Source: Ancylobacter novellus | Lineage (GTDB): Bacteria > Pseudomonadota > Alphaproteobacteria > Rhizobiales > Xanthobacteraceae | Assembly (NCBI GenBank): GCA_003241485.1 | Contig: QFQD01000011.1 | Coordinates: forward strand, 3,414-67,413 | Reading direction: 5' to 3' | Length of the DNA stretch: 64,000 nucleotides | Shown: piece by piece, positions 27,945 to 36,628 of the stretch | Layout: every line of letters begins with the position of its first letter | Position numbering within the stretch: position 1 is the first letter of the stretch | Translations under genes and position numbers: made by a program | Notes under the pieces: generated by a model | Databases searched by the model: none | Seen by the model: only the letters and a program-made list of their open reading frames with translations | Told to the model about the DNA's origin: nothing

Positions 27945-28690
27945 GTATGAAGGACCCGGACCTGATCGGCCTCGATGACCGCGCAGGACAGCCGGTTTGT
28001 CAGATAGGCGCCGGTGTCGACATTGATGCGGTTCGGCAGGATCTCCGGCTCCATGACCGGCGTGTGGCCATGAACCACCCGGCCACCATGCGGAACCACT
28101 GAATCGATGAACACATCACGGATCCACAGCAGGTCTTCCGGATCCTGCTGGTCCAGCGGCACGCCCGGACGAATGCCGGCGTGACAGAAGAAGTAGTCGC
28201 CGATCCGATGGGACAGCGACAGCTCCCGCAGGAAGGCCAGATGGTGGTCCGGTACCGCGGCGAGTGCGGCTTCGCGCAACGCCTCGAACTGCCGGGCGGC
28301 CACATATTCGCGCGCAGAAACGCCATAGGAGAACAGCGTTTCAACGCCACCATTGGCGAGCCAGACATCCCACGGCCGATGGCCGCCAAGAACATCGAGC
28401 ATCATCGCCTCATGGTTGCCTTTCAGGCAGATCCAGCCCCGCTCCGCCTGCCCGGCGGCGAGCGTCTCGATGACCTGGCGGCTGTCGGTGCCGCGGTCGA
28501 CATAGTCACCGAGAAAGAGAATCTGCCCCTGCCCTCCCTGCCGGGCGCGATCGTCTTCGATGCGCGCGAGGAGCAGCTGCAGCAGATCATGGCGGCCGTG
28601 CACGTCGCCGATCGCATAGACCCGCACATTGTCGGGAACTCTGTAGGATTTGGGCTGCGCTGCGGGCTTGCGGAAACGCGCGAAGAACAT
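27941..28690 (-). CDS. PPP-type metallophosphoesterase (Ser/Thr phosphatase-like)
   Basis: A 249-residue cytoplasmic protein of the calcineurin-like phosphoesterase fold. The PPP motifs are YAIGDVHGRHDLL near residue 25, LFLGDYVDRGTDS near 57, CLKGNHEAMM near 90 and VVHGHTP near 205, enough for a dinuclear metal site. The start at 28690 (MFFARF) fits family length; an in-frame extension to 28744 is polar and overlaps the preceding gene's terminator. Translational coupling to the Wzy-like gene suggests a role in the polysaccharide system, perhaps removing phosphate from a kinase such as the nearby Wzc. That target is inference; diadenosine tetraphosphate hydrolysis is an alternative for this family. 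Confidence 0.87.
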   Translation of the reverse strand: MFFARFRKPAAQPKSYRVPDNVRVYAIGDVHGRHDLLQLLLARIEDDRARQGGQGQILFLGDYVDRGTDSRQVIETLAAGQAERGWICLKGNHEAMMLDVLGGHRPWDVWLANGGVETLFSYGVSAREYVAARQFEALREAALAAVPDHHLAFLRELSLSHRIGDYFFCHAGIRPGVPLDQQDPEDLLWIRDVFIDSVVPHGGRVVHGHTPVMEPEILPNRINVDTGAYLTNRLSCAVIEADQVRVLHT

Positions 28691-28752
28691 GACAGATCCG
28701 TCTCTGGGCGCCCCGCCTGACCGTCGGCTCGCCCGGCGCGGCAAGCATGCGC

Positions 28753-28784
28753 CAAAACAAAACTCCCCGCAAATCGCGGGGAGT
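28753..28784 (-). terminator. Rho-independent terminator after the beta-barrel gene
   Basis: ACTCCCCGC (28762-28770) and GCGGGGAGT (28776-28784) form a perfect 9-bp stem with a five-base loop; on the minus strand it is followed by TTTTGTTTT. It ends the secreted-protein/beta-barrel transcript before the phosphatase gene. Confidence 0.92.
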
Positions 28785-28808
28785 TCGCTTTAGCCCGGAT
28801 GGTTCGCG

Positions 28809-30074
28809 TCAGTACGTCAGGACGATACCTGCCGACACGATGCTCTGATCGTAGTCTTCGACGCCGTTGATGCCGTTGAAGTTCGACGAGTAATCCGTGT
28901 AGTTGTAGGTCAGTCGCGCCGTCGCATACCGGTTGATCAGGTAACGCAGCTCAGCGCCGGCGGTATACTGATCGTCGTTACGCGGCATGTTGTAGTAATC
29001 CTGGTTGTTGTAGCTGAACCAGGCCGACAGAAGCACGTTGCGACGCCACTCGTAATCGCCGCGAATGCCGAAGGTCGAGCTCAGCACGCTGGAGCCGTCG
29101 ACGCCGCCAAACGAGTAGTTCGAGGTCAGCACGTCCTGCAGCGCGGTGAAGGTCACCGTCAGCAGCGGCGTGGCGAACCAGTTCAGGTTCGCGCCATAGG
29201 TGAAGTGCGGGACCGAATCCAGCGAGCCATCGGAGCTCCAGTCGGTGTAGCCGACGAAGACTTCACCGCGCGTCAGGCGCGAGGGCTCGAACTGCAGGCC
29301 GGTCGTAACCCAGTACTGCTCGGCGTCGTAATTCGTGTCCTCCATGAAGGACCACTCATACTTGCCTTCCACGAAGACGCTGGTCAGCGGGCTGATGAAA
29401 TAGCCCACGCGGCCGCTCACCGTATAGTCCTGACCGTCACGATACTGCTGATTGGTCGGCGCGCCATCCAGCCACGTATCGTAGCTGCGGTCGCGATAAT
29501 CGAACAGGACCCGCGTCCAGAGGCGGTTGAATTCCTTGCGGAAGCCGACACCGGCCGTGGTCTGGTCATAGGGCAGCGGCGAGGTGAGGCCCGTATTGGT
29601 CTCGTCGTCGCCCGGCAGCTCGTTCAGATGGGCGAAGCGGGCATAGCCGAGAATCTCGAAATCCGCAGTTACGTCGATGCGGGCATTGGTGCCGACCGAG
29701 TAGTTCTCCCAGTTCGCCGTGCTGTAGTCGGCATAGGTGCCGCTCTCGAAATAGGCGTCGAAGGAGAGGTAATGACGGGTCCAGTTCGACTCCAACTGCG
29801 CCGCCGGCCGAACGATGAACAGCGTGTCCGCCTTCTCATTGGTACCGGACGCAGTGATATTGGTGTTGTAGCCAGCCGAGGCGAAGAGCGAAGGCAGGAA
29901 CACGAAGGAGCCAACCGGAATGCCCGGCGGCCGCGTGCGCTCCAGCACACCCTGCATCGCAGGATCGGCAGGACCGGTTTTGGCAGAAGGCGGATAATCC
30001 GCTGCCACAGCCAGACCGCTCGACACACTGCCAAGCAGGACTGATACTGCCGCTACAGTCAGCTTCCTGTTCAT
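28809..30074 (-). CDS. Outer-membrane beta-barrel protein (BBP2-like) in polysaccharide locus 1
   Basis: A 421-residue protein with a Sec signal (KLTVAAVSVLLGSVSSGLAV, then AADYPP) and a long series of alternating aromatic/polar beta strands. It closes with an aromatic-terminated strand, SIVSAGIVLTY, as outer-membrane barrels do. It resembles the putative beta-barrel porin 2 family. The length allows roughly 16-18 strands. It lies in the same locus as the short OPX lipoprotein and the Wzc-like kinase and could be the missing outer-membrane channel. The start at 30074 gives a clean signal; GGGGCAAGAA precedes it. It is followed by a strong terminator and preceded by the secreted-protein gene on the same strand. 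Confidence 0.85.
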   Translation of the reverse strand: MNRKLTVAAVSVLLGSVSSGLAVAADYPPSAKTGPADPAMQGVLERTRPPGIPVGSFVFLPSLFASAGYNTNITASGTNEKADTLFIVRPAAQLESNWTRHYLSFDAYFESGTYADYSTANWENYSVGTNARIDVTADFEILGYARFAHLNELPGDDETNTGLTSPLPYDQTTAGVGFRKEFNRLWTRVLFDYRDRSYDTWLDGAPTNQQYRDGQDYTVSGRVGYFISPLTSVFVEGKYEWSFMEDTNYDAEQYWVTTGLQFEPSRLTRGEVFVGYTDWSSDGSLDSVPHFTYGANLNWFATPLLTVTFTALQDVLTSNYSFGGVDGSSVLSSTFGIRGDYEWRRNVLLSAWFSYNNQDYYNMPRNDDQYTAGAELRYLINRYATARLTYNYTDYSSNFNGINGVEDYDQSIVSAGIVLTY

Positions 30075-30158
30075 TTCTTGCCCCACCGCCCCGTCAAGTC
30101 TGATCATTCAAAAGTCAGAATTCAAAAAATACGCCGCCCACATAAGGCGAAGCACACG

Positions 30159-30986
30159 TTACTGCAGACTCGCGCCAGACGGATTCTCGCCCGTAATGTT
30201 AATGGTCACCGTCTCTCCCGGCGTAAACTGCGACCCGATGAGGACAGACGAGAAGTTAACGGTATTCGGGCTCGGCACATTATTGGACGTCGTCTTCTCC
30301 GGCGGCAGGACCGTCACCTGCAACACAGCCTCGGGAGAGTTCGGATCGACAAGCGCGGGCGACACCAACCCCGAGCCAGTGCTCACAGACGCCGCGGCAA
30401 AGGTTCGCGCGAAAATCCCGCCGGGCGACACCTGTGCCGCCGCGAAAGCGGTATTGACCGCCGTCAACGCAGCCTGAGCGACCGGAGACGCGCCAGGATT
30501 CGCATTCACCTGCGCCTGCCAGGTTGCGACGGCATAGGCCAGCCCCTTAGCCAGACCTATGGACATAGACGGGTTCACGAAAACCTCGCCCTCACCGCCA
30601 GCACCGTCGGCGCCGGGCGCACTAAAGCTCCGATCGCCCAGATTAACGATAACATCCGTCAACTGCCCGGCGAGAGACGGGTTACTCAGCAGAAGGTTCT
30701 GGACCGCTTCGCTGAACTGGGCACCCTCGGTCGGCCGCGAACCGTAATAGAGCGTGAGCGTAACGACAGCCTGCCGAGCCCATATTGCCTTCTGCTCAGC
30801 AGACGCATTCGGCGCCGGGCTCGGAGGAATATTCGGCCCCGCCGTGGGGCTAACGAACCGCGGCAGTGTGCGCGTCTGTGCCTGAGCGGGCGAGACCCCA
30901 ACCACAAGCGGCGCGGCCGCGTAGAGCGACAGCCCAAGCGCCGCGAGCGCGACACTCCTCGTCAGTCGACCTGACATACCAGCCAT
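30159..30986 (-). CDS. Secreted protein of unknown function next to the beta-barrel
   Basis: A 275-residue protein with an N-terminal signal (LTRSVALAALGLSLYAAAPLV) and likely cleavage after AQA. The mature part is low in Lys and Cys, rich in Ala, Ser, Pro and Thr, with helical middle (QKAIWARQAVVTLTLYYGSR) and a beta-like, Thr/Asn-rich C-terminus (GETVTINITGENPSG). I do not recognise the family. It lies 84 bases before the beta-barrel gene on the same strand and probably shares its transcript. Several starts are possible (GTG 31016, ATG 30986, ATG 30977); 30986 has GGGG at good distance. It may be a surface or periplasmic accessory of the export system. Confidence 0.75.
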   Translation of the reverse strand: MAGMSGRLTRSVALAALGLSLYAAAPLVVGVSPAQAQTRTLPRFVSPTAGPNIPPSPAPNASAEQKAIWARQAVVTLTLYYGSRPTEGAQFSEAVQNLLLSNPSLAGQLTDVIVNLGDRSFSAPGADGAGGEGEVFVNPSMSIGLAKGLAYAVATWQAQVNANPGASPVAQAALTAVNTAFAAAQVSPGGIFARTFAAASVSTGSGLVSPALVDPNSPEAVLQVTVLPPEKTTSNNVPSPNTVNFSSVLIGSQFTPGETVTINITGENPSGASLQ

Positions 30987-31016
30987 TGAAAGACCCCGCC
31001 CCGAACCGAAACTCAC

Positions 31017-31574
31017 CAGTTACAATCCTCGAAATATGGCGCCCAAACTAGTGCACGAAAGCCACACCGGTCAACAACAAGGGGCATCAGCGTAAGGACC
31101 GGCGGGACAAAAGCACCCACGCGACAACAAAAACGATCGCCGCATCGGATTGGGGTACCGCTTCGGTTCTTTTTCTATCGACCGATTCGCGTCCTGCGCC
31201 GATGCATCTCCGTCAGATCGACGGCAATATCTCTGTTATCGTACCTTAACACTAGGTTAATACTTACGTTAACCGCCGCACCCGCCGAACGAATATTACA
31301 AAGATGCATGATTTCCTATAGGAACCTGGAAGCAAGGCCACGCATCCGTTTGAATTGTTTCGGATTTGAACTCTCGTTCCAACGTCGCGAACGACGCGAA
31401 TAGCTACACTTGTGGCAGAAAACGGGCTGCTTCGGGGCTCATTGACTGGCGCGGCCGCCGCATGAAGGAGCGCAACCGAGGCCCTTCACCCCGGCTGCGG
31501 CCAATCCGCACGCGCCGCGGTGCCTGACGCCGACCGATGCCGGTCCCAGCACCCAAGGCCGGCGAATCGCGCGA
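31017..31574. other. 558-base intergenic region with a CtrA-type box
   Basis: No convincing gene, tRNA or terminator was found. It is more AT-rich than its surroundings around 31160-31400. It holds a TTAA-N7-TTAA box at 31246-31260 and a following GGTTAA-N8-TTAACC inverted repeat at 31255-31274. It probably carries the promoter of the secreted-protein/beta-barrel operon. Confidence 0.6.
31246..31260. promoter_or_regulatory. CtrA-type box upstream of the secreted-protein/beta-barrel genes
   Basis: TTAACACTAGGTTAA matches TTAA-N7-TTAA, the consensus of the alphaproteobacterial cell-cycle regulator CtrA. It is about 260 bases before the chosen start of the secreted-protein gene. A third TTAAC follows at 31269. 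Confidence 0.5.
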
Positions 31575-32336
31575 TCACCCCAGGGCGTGCAGGCTGAAGG
31601 CCGCAGCGGCGAAGTCGCGGAATCGCGACGCGCGACGCTCCGCCGCCTCCGCATCGAGGCCCCAGAACTGCTCCTGCGCCTCTTCATCGATATGCGCGAT
31701 CCGCCACCCCTCCTCCGCCGTCAGATGCCCCCGCCAGACGGCAAGCGCGATGAGGGCGGAACCGGACAGCACGGTCATGAGGTTCAGCGCGGCAAGGCGA
31801 ATCGGCTCCTCCGGCAGCAGGGCGGCAATGGCCTCCAGCGTGCGTGGCGGCTGCTCGACATAGAGGATGCCTTCGCTGAGGAAGAAGGCGAGACCGAGCT
31901 CCTCGCGCGCCCACGCCAGAAGCGGATCCCAGAGATCGCGCTGCAGCACGACCAGTTGCTCGGGATTGTCGGCGCGATAGCACAGGAGATCGCTGCCCGC
32001 GTAACGCACGATCTCGCCGGCCACTTCAGCGCGGCGCGGCGCGACGCCATCAATGGCGGAGTTGACCAGCCGCGTCACCGGCATCGTCACCGGATCAATC
32101 CTCTCGCCCTGGGCCGCCCATTCCTGGGCCACCCTTTCGGCCAGCGCAGCGCTCGGCATGGTGAGCAGCGCGCGGCCGGGCGTGCGCACCGGACGGCCGT
32201 CCAGTTCGACGCGGAACTCTCCCGCGCCCGCCTCGATCGCCTCGGCACGGGTGTAAAAGCGCTTCGGCAGCGTGCTGCCCGATCCCATCGCCCCCTTGCC
32301 CGAAGGCGGCGCGGCAGCGTGTTCAGAGTCGCTCAA
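31575..32336 (-). CDS. ATP12-family F1-ATPase assembly chaperone
   Basis: A 253-residue protein of the ATP12 family, known from mitochondria and alphaproteobacteria, which helps build the F1 sector by binding its alpha subunit. KRFYTRAEAIEAGAGEFRVELDGRPVRTPGR, the family start, lies near residue 25 (a run of motifs, not all identical to one relative). EWAAQGERIDPVTMPVTRL near 75 and CYRADNPEQLVVLQRDLWDPLLAW near 120 follow. The start is probably TTG at 32336, five bases after GGAGG; it overlaps the HAD gene stop by 14 bases. ATG at 32288 is an alternative. The two genes are likely co-transcribed. Confidence 0.9.
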   Translation of the reverse strand: MSDSEHAAAPPSGKGAMGSGSTLPKRFYTRAEAIEAGAGEFRVELDGRPVRTPGRALLTMPSAALAERVAQEWAAQGERIDPVTMPVTRLVNSAIDGVAPRRAEVAGEIVRYAGSDLLCYRADNPEQLVVLQRDLWDPLLAWAREELGLAFFLSEGILYVEQPPRTLEAIAALLPEEPIRLAALNLMTVLSGSALIALAVWRGHLTAEEGWRIAHIDEEAQEQFWGLDAEAAERRASRFRDFAAAAFSLHALG

Positions 32337-33003
32337 GCGCGCCTCCCCAGAGTTCGTCCATGGCCGGGAGCAGGTCGCCGGCATCGTCGATCAGCCGTTC
32401 GGCGCCGGCGCGGTGCAGCAGTTCGCGGGCGTGATAGCCCCAGGTCACGCCAACCGCGCGCGCGCCGGCGGCACGCGCCATCACCATGTCGAAACTGGTA
32501 TCGCCGATGAGGATCGTGTCCTCCGGCCGCGCGCCGGTGGCCTCCATGGCCTGCAGCACCATTCCCGGATGCGGCTTCGAGGGCGCGTCGTCCGCGGTCT
32601 GGATGGTGACGAAACGCCCCTCCAGTCCGTGATGACGCAGAACGGCCGCGACGCCGCGCTGCGACTTGCCGGTGGCGATTCCAAGCAGCACATCGTCGCG
32701 CGCGCTGAGGTGATCGATCGCCGCCCGCACGCCGGGAAACATCGGCTCGACGAATCCCGGCTCGGCGCGCAATTCGCGGAAGGCGTCACGGTAGCGCTCG
32801 GCCATCTCCTCGGCGGGAAAGGCCGGATCATCGCCGCCCAGTTCGCGCATTGCCTCGACCAGCGACAGACCGACGATCCCCAGCACAGCCTCACGCGGCG
32901 GCAATACCAGGCCGCCACGGGCAAAGGCGCGGGTCATGGCTTCAAAGATCACGTGCTGGCTGTCGACCAGCGTACCGTCGCAATCAAACAGAGCGAGCTT
33001 CAC
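32323..33003 (-). CDS. HAD-superfamily phosphatase (phosphoglycolate phosphatase-like)
   Basis: A 226-residue HAD subfamily IA hydrolase. Motif I is LFDCDGTLVDSQH at residue 5 with the nucleophile and acid Asp; motif II is GIATGKS near 110; motif III Lys is in DDAPSKPHPGM near 140; motif IV is ILIGDTSFDMVMA near 165. An alpha-helical cap lies between I and II. The family removes phosphate from small metabolites such as phosphoglycolate or beta-phosphoglucose, and the substrate is not evident. It overlaps the ATP12 gene downstream and follows tRNA-Val by 42 bases. Confidence 0.88.
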   Translation of the reverse strand: MKLALFDCDGTLVDSQHVIFEAMTRAFARGGLVLPPREAVLGIVGLSLVEAMRELGGDDPAFPAEEMAERYRDAFRELRAEPGFVEPMFPGVRAAIDHLSARDDVLLGIATGKSQRGVAAVLRHHGLEGRFVTIQTADDAPSKPHPGMVLQAMEATGARPEDTILIGDTSFDMVMARAAGARAVGVTWGYHARELLHRAGAERLIDDAGDLLPAMDELWGGALERL

Positions 33004-33045
33004 GGGCGAACCATCGATATGTGGCCGCCCTCGGGCGGGAGCAGG

Positions 33046-33121
33046 TGGTGGGCGGTGACGGGCTCGAACCGCCGACCCTCTCGGTGTAAACGAGATGCTC
33101 TACCAACTGAGCTAACCGCCC
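33046..33121 (-). tRNA. tRNA-Val (anticodon TAC)
   Basis: A 76-base cloverleaf. The acceptor GGGCGGT pairs with ACCGCCC before A-CCA, and CCA is encoded. The D-arm holds AGCTCAGTTGGTAGAGC, the anticodon stem TCTCG/CGAGA encloses TTTACAC (anticodon TAC), and the T-arm contains GGTTCGAACC. It sits between the HAD gene and the HU gene. Confidence 0.97.
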
Positions 33122-33431
33122 GCAGAAATCAGGCCGCTCAAATCGCCCGGCCTGACCAGACGCGCCCCAGCGCGTTACGCGCCTTAAAGCATCCGCACGC
33201 CAAGGGAGCAAGAGCCCGCAAGAGGCCTGTCGCCCGCCGGCGACCGGCTCCACAGAAGACGCCGCGCGCCCCCCTCCGCGGAGCCTCCTTCAAAGCAAAG
33301 GCGCGTCGCGCGGGAAGGCGAGTTCGCCGCCGCATGACGCGCCTGTCTGAGACGCCGCTCGCGGCGCCGCGCCTCACCTCGCGCGTCAGAGGCGCAACGA
33401 GGGGGCAGCGGCAGCCGCTCGAGCCGGCAAA
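33122..33431. other. 310-base gap between tRNA-Val and the HU gene
   Basis: GC-rich and without a convincing gene. On the minus strand TTGCTC (33206-33211) and TTTAAG (33183-33188), 17 bases apart, could be a weak promoter for tRNA-Val. No clear terminator was found after the HU gene. Confidence 0.3.
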
Positions 33432-33710
33432 TCAGCCGTTGACGGTTTCCTTCAGGCCCTTGCCGGGCGTGAACTTCGGCGCCTTCGAGGCTTCGATCTT
33501 GACCGGGTTGCCGGTGCGCGGGTTGCGGCCTTCGCGCGCGGCGCGGGTCACGACGGAGAAGCTGCCGAAGCCGATGAGCTTCACTTCTTCGCCGGCCTTG
33601 AGCGAGGCGGCAATGGCGTCGAAGGTCGCGTCGACCGCGGCCGCAGCGGCAGCCTTCGTCAGCTTGGCCTGCTCGGCCACGGCGGCGACGAGTTCGTTCT
33701 TCGTGGTCAT
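33432..33710 (-). CDS. hup: DNA-binding protein HU
   Basis: A 92-residue histone-like nucleoid protein, normal for the family. It begins MTTKNELVAAVAEQAKLTKA, has the DNA-binding arm around GFGSFSVVTRAAREGRNPRTGNPVKIEASK and ends PGKGLKETVNG (motifs read as separate stretches). It bends DNA and organises the nucleoid. The start at 33710 is the standard one; an extension to 33758 is not family-like. Its place downstream of lon on the same strand is the usual alphaproteobacterial arrangement. A terminator behind lon suggests it has its own promoter. Confidence 0.96.
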   Translation of the reverse strand: MTTKNELVAAVAEQAKLTKAAAAAAVDATFDAIAASLKAGEEVKLIGFGSFSVVTRAAREGRNPRTGNPVKIEASKAPKFTPGKGLKETVNG

Positions 33711-33961
33711 GTGACCGGTCCTTCCCTTGATTGCACAAGAATCGTCGGCGATGTGCACCGGCGACGGGCGCGAACCCTTTCTCCAAATTGCGGCGAATGC
33801 AAGCGTTTGAGCCGTGAAACCCGCACAAATACACGATTTTGGGGATATAGACGGTTCTTAATTACCTCTCTCAAGATCGACGCACGACGCCTGCAAATTG
33901 AGCGCTCGCGACCTTGCCGGCCGCGACCCAGGTCCGGTCCGCATTCCGACACGAAGATGCC

Positions 33962-34003
33962 TTGAAAAAAGAAACGGCGGCGCCTCGATGAGGCGCCGCC
34001 GTT
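33962..34003 (-). terminator. Rho-independent terminator of lon
   Basis: AACGGCGGCGCCT (33973-33985) and AGGCGCCGCCGTT (33991-34003) make a perfect 13-bp stem with a CGATG loop. On the minus strand it is followed by TTTCTTTTTTC. It is 22 bases beyond the lon stop. Confidence 0.95.
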
Positions 34004-34025
34004 CCTGTCAGAACCGCGAAAAACG

Positions 34026-36464
34026 TCAGTGCGCCGCGACGATATTGGTGTCGTCGAGGCCGATCACCGGCTCCACCGGCGTGGTGGCCGCAACCGTCTT
34101 CTCCTCCCACACGATGGACTCGGGCTGGCGCACCAGCGCGTGGTGCAGCACCTCGTCCATGCGGGAGACCGGCACGATCTCCAGAGCGTTCTTCACATTG
34201 TCCGGGATCTCGGCGAGATCCTTCGCATTCTCCTCCGGGATCAGCACCTTCTTGATCCCGGCCCGCAGCGCGGCGAGCAGCTTCTCCTTGAGGCCGCCGA
34301 TCGGCAGCACCCGGCCGCGCAGCGTGACCTCGCCGGTCATGGCGACTTCACGACGGATCGGGATGCCGGTCAGCACCGAGGTGAGCACGGTCGCCATCGC
34401 GACGCCCGCCGACGGCCCGTCCTTCGGGGTCGCGCCCTCGGGAACGTGGACGTGGATGTCGCGGCGGTCGAACAGCGGCGGCTCGATGCCGAAATCGAGC
34501 GCACGCGAGCGGACATAGGACGCCGCCGCGGAGATCGATTCCTTCATCACGTCGCGCAGATTGCCCGTGACCGTCATCCGGCCCTTACCGGGCATCATGA
34601 CGCCTTCGATGGTGAGGATCTCACCGCCGACCTCGGTCCAGGCAAGGCCGGTGACGACACCCACCTGGTCCTCGCTCTCGGCCTCGCCATAACGGTAACG
34701 CGGCGCGCCGAGATAGTCCTCGAGCTGCTTCACCGTGATCTTGATCGACTTCTTCTTGCTCAGCATGAGGTCCTTCACCGCCTTGCGGGCGAGGTTGGCA
34801 ATCTCACGCTCCAGGTTGCGCACGCCGGCTTCCCGCGTATAGCGGCGCACCAGGGTAAGCAGGGCCTCGTCGTCGATCGACCATTCCTTCGGCTGCAGGC
34901 CATGCTTGGTCAGCGTCGAAGGGATGAGGTGGCGGCGGGCGATCTCGACCTTCTCGTCTTCCGTGTAGCCGGCGATGCGGATCACCTCCATGCGGTCCAG
35001 CAGGGCCGGCGGGATGTTCAGCGTGTTCGCCGTCGTCACGAACATGACGTTGGAAAGATCGTAATCGACCTCAAGGTAGTGGTCGTTGAAGGTGTGGTTC
35101 TGCTCGGGATCGAGCACTTCCAGCAGCGCCGAGGACGGGTCGCCGCGGAAATCCGCGCCGAGCTTGTCGATTTCGTCGAGCAGGAAGAGCGGGTTCGCCT
35201 TCTTCGCCTTGCGCATGGACTGGATGATCTTGCCGGGCATCGAACCGATATAGGTCCGGCGATGACCGCGGATCTCCGCCTCGTCGCGCACGCCGCCCAG
35301 TGCCACGCGGATATATTCACGCCCGGTGGACTTGGCGATCGACTTGGCGAGCGAGGTCTTGCCCACGCCGGGCGGACCGACAAGGCACAGGATCGGGCCG
35401 GTGAGCTTGTTCTGCCGGCTCTGCACCGCGAGATATTCGAGGATGCGCTCCTTCACCTTGTCCAGGCCGAAATGCTCGGAATCGAGCACGTTCTGGGCAA
35501 AGGGCAGGTCCTTCTTGATCTTCGAGCGATTGCCCCACGGGATCGACAGCAGCCAGTCGAGATAGTTGCGCACCACGGTGGCTTCCGCCGACATGGGGCT
35601 CATCTGACGGAGCTTCTTCAGCTCGTGCGTGGCCTTCTCGCGAGCCTCCTTGGAGAGCTTCACGGTCTTGATGCGCTCTTCCAGCTCGGCAAGCTCGTCG
35701 CGGCCATCCTCGCCGTCGCCCAGCTCCTTCTGGATCGCCTTCATCTGCTCGTTGAGATAGTACTCGCGCTGGGTCTTCTCCATCTGGCGCTTGACGCGCG
35801 TGCGGATGCGCTTCTCGACCTGAAGGACCGAGATTTCGCTCTCCATGAGCGAGAGCACCTTCTCCAGACGGGTGGTGACCTTGAGGATCTCCAGCACCGC
35901 CTGCTTCTCGGGGATCTTGACCGCGAGATGCGAGGCGACCGTGTCCGCCAGCTTCGAGTGGTCCTCGATCTGGGTGACGACGCCGACGACTTCCGGCGAG
36001 ACCTTCTTGTTCAGCTTCACATAGCTGTCGAACTCGGTCAGCACCGAGCGGCCGAGCGCCTCGGCCTCGACCTTCGAGCCGATATCCTCTTCCAGCGCCA
36101 CCGCCTCGGCCTCGTAGAGGTCGCTGCGATCCGTGTAGCGCTCGACGCGGGCGCGCGAGATGCCCTCGACCAGCACCTTCACGGTGCCGTCGGGCAGCTT
36201 CAGCAGCTGCAGCACCGAGGCCAGCGTGCCGATCTTGTAGATGGAACCGGGCGCGGGATCGTCGTCGGAAGCGTTCTCCTGCGTCGCCAGCATGATGAAG
36301 GTGTCGTTCCGCATCACCTCTTCCAGGGCGCGGATCGACTTCTCGCGGCCGACGAAGAGCGGCACGATCATGTGGGGGAAAACGACGATGTCGCGCAGCG
36401 GCAGCACGGGGAAGGTCTGCGGAACGCCGGGCGTTAGCGCGGTGCGAGGCTTGGAGCTCGTCAT
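34026..36464 (-). CDS. lon: ATP-dependent protease Lon
   Basis: An 812-residue LonA protease of usual length. The N-terminal substrate domain starts near residue 20 (FPVLPLRDIVVFPHMIVPLF). The AAA+ module has Walker A GPPGVGKTSLAKSIA near 360 and Walker B PLFLLDEIDKLG near 425. The C-terminal protease has the catalytic Ser in PKDGPSAGVAMAT near 685 with the Lys partner about 43 residues on. It degrades misfolded and regulatory proteins in the cytoplasm; in alphaproteobacteria it controls cell-cycle factors. The start at 36464 (MTSSKPRTALTPG) has AAGGAT upstream. A heat-shock-type promoter is visible ahead of it. Confidence 0.97.
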   Translation of the reverse strand: MTSSKPRTALTPGVPQTFPVLPLRDIVVFPHMIVPLFVGREKSIRALEEVMRNDTFIMLATQENASDDDPAPGSIYKIGTLASVLQLLKLPDGTVKVLVEGISRARVERYTDRSDLYEAEAVALEEDIGSKVEAEALGRSVLTEFDSYVKLNKKVSPEVVGVVTQIEDHSKLADTVASHLAVKIPEKQAVLEILKVTTRLEKVLSLMESEISVLQVEKRIRTRVKRQMEKTQREYYLNEQMKAIQKELGDGEDGRDELAELEERIKTVKLSKEAREKATHELKKLRQMSPMSAEATVVRNYLDWLLSIPWGNRSKIKKDLPFAQNVLDSEHFGLDKVKERILEYLAVQSRQNKLTGPILCLVGPPGVGKTSLAKSIAKSTGREYIRVALGGVRDEAEIRGHRRTYIGSMPGKIIQSMRKAKKANPLFLLDEIDKLGADFRGDPSSALLEVLDPEQNHTFNDHYLEVDYDLSNVMFVTTANTLNIPPALLDRMEVIRIAGYTEDEKVEIARRHLIPSTLTKHGLQPKEWSIDDEALLTLVRRYTREAGVRNLEREIANLARKAVKDLMLSKKKSIKITVKQLEDYLGAPRYRYGEAESEDQVGVVTGLAWTEVGGEILTIEGVMMPGKGRMTVTGNLRDVMKESISAAASYVRSRALDFGIEPPLFDRRDIHVHVPEGATPKDGPSAGVAMATVLTSVLTGIPIRREVAMTGEVTLRGRVLPIGGLKEKLLAALRAGIKKVLIPEENAKDLAEIPDNVKNALEIVPVSRMDEVLHHALVRQPESIVWEEKTVAATTPVEPVIGLDDTNIVAAH

Positions 36465-36628
36465 GGCCCTATCCTTTCTGTTGACGGCCGACGTCATTCC
36501 CTGGCGATGAAGCCGAGGTGACGGGCCGTGCCGCAAGGCGGCCGGAACGCGAACGGGAATCTCTGTGCAGGAGCGCGGGGCACCGCGAAAGGCACGTAGA
36601 TGCGGACGTGGACCGGATGTTGAAAGTC

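Noticed and set aside
31439..31687. A small minus-strand frame after the ATP12 gene.
   Set aside because: Arg/Ser/Ala-rich translation without ribosome site, partly overlapping ATP12 in another frame.
34029..36437. A very long open frame on the plus strand opposite lon, about 800 codons.
   Set aside because: High GC leaves few stops in the antisense frame. The translation has no domain structure and is exactly opposite a clear lon gene with ribosome site, promoter and terminator.
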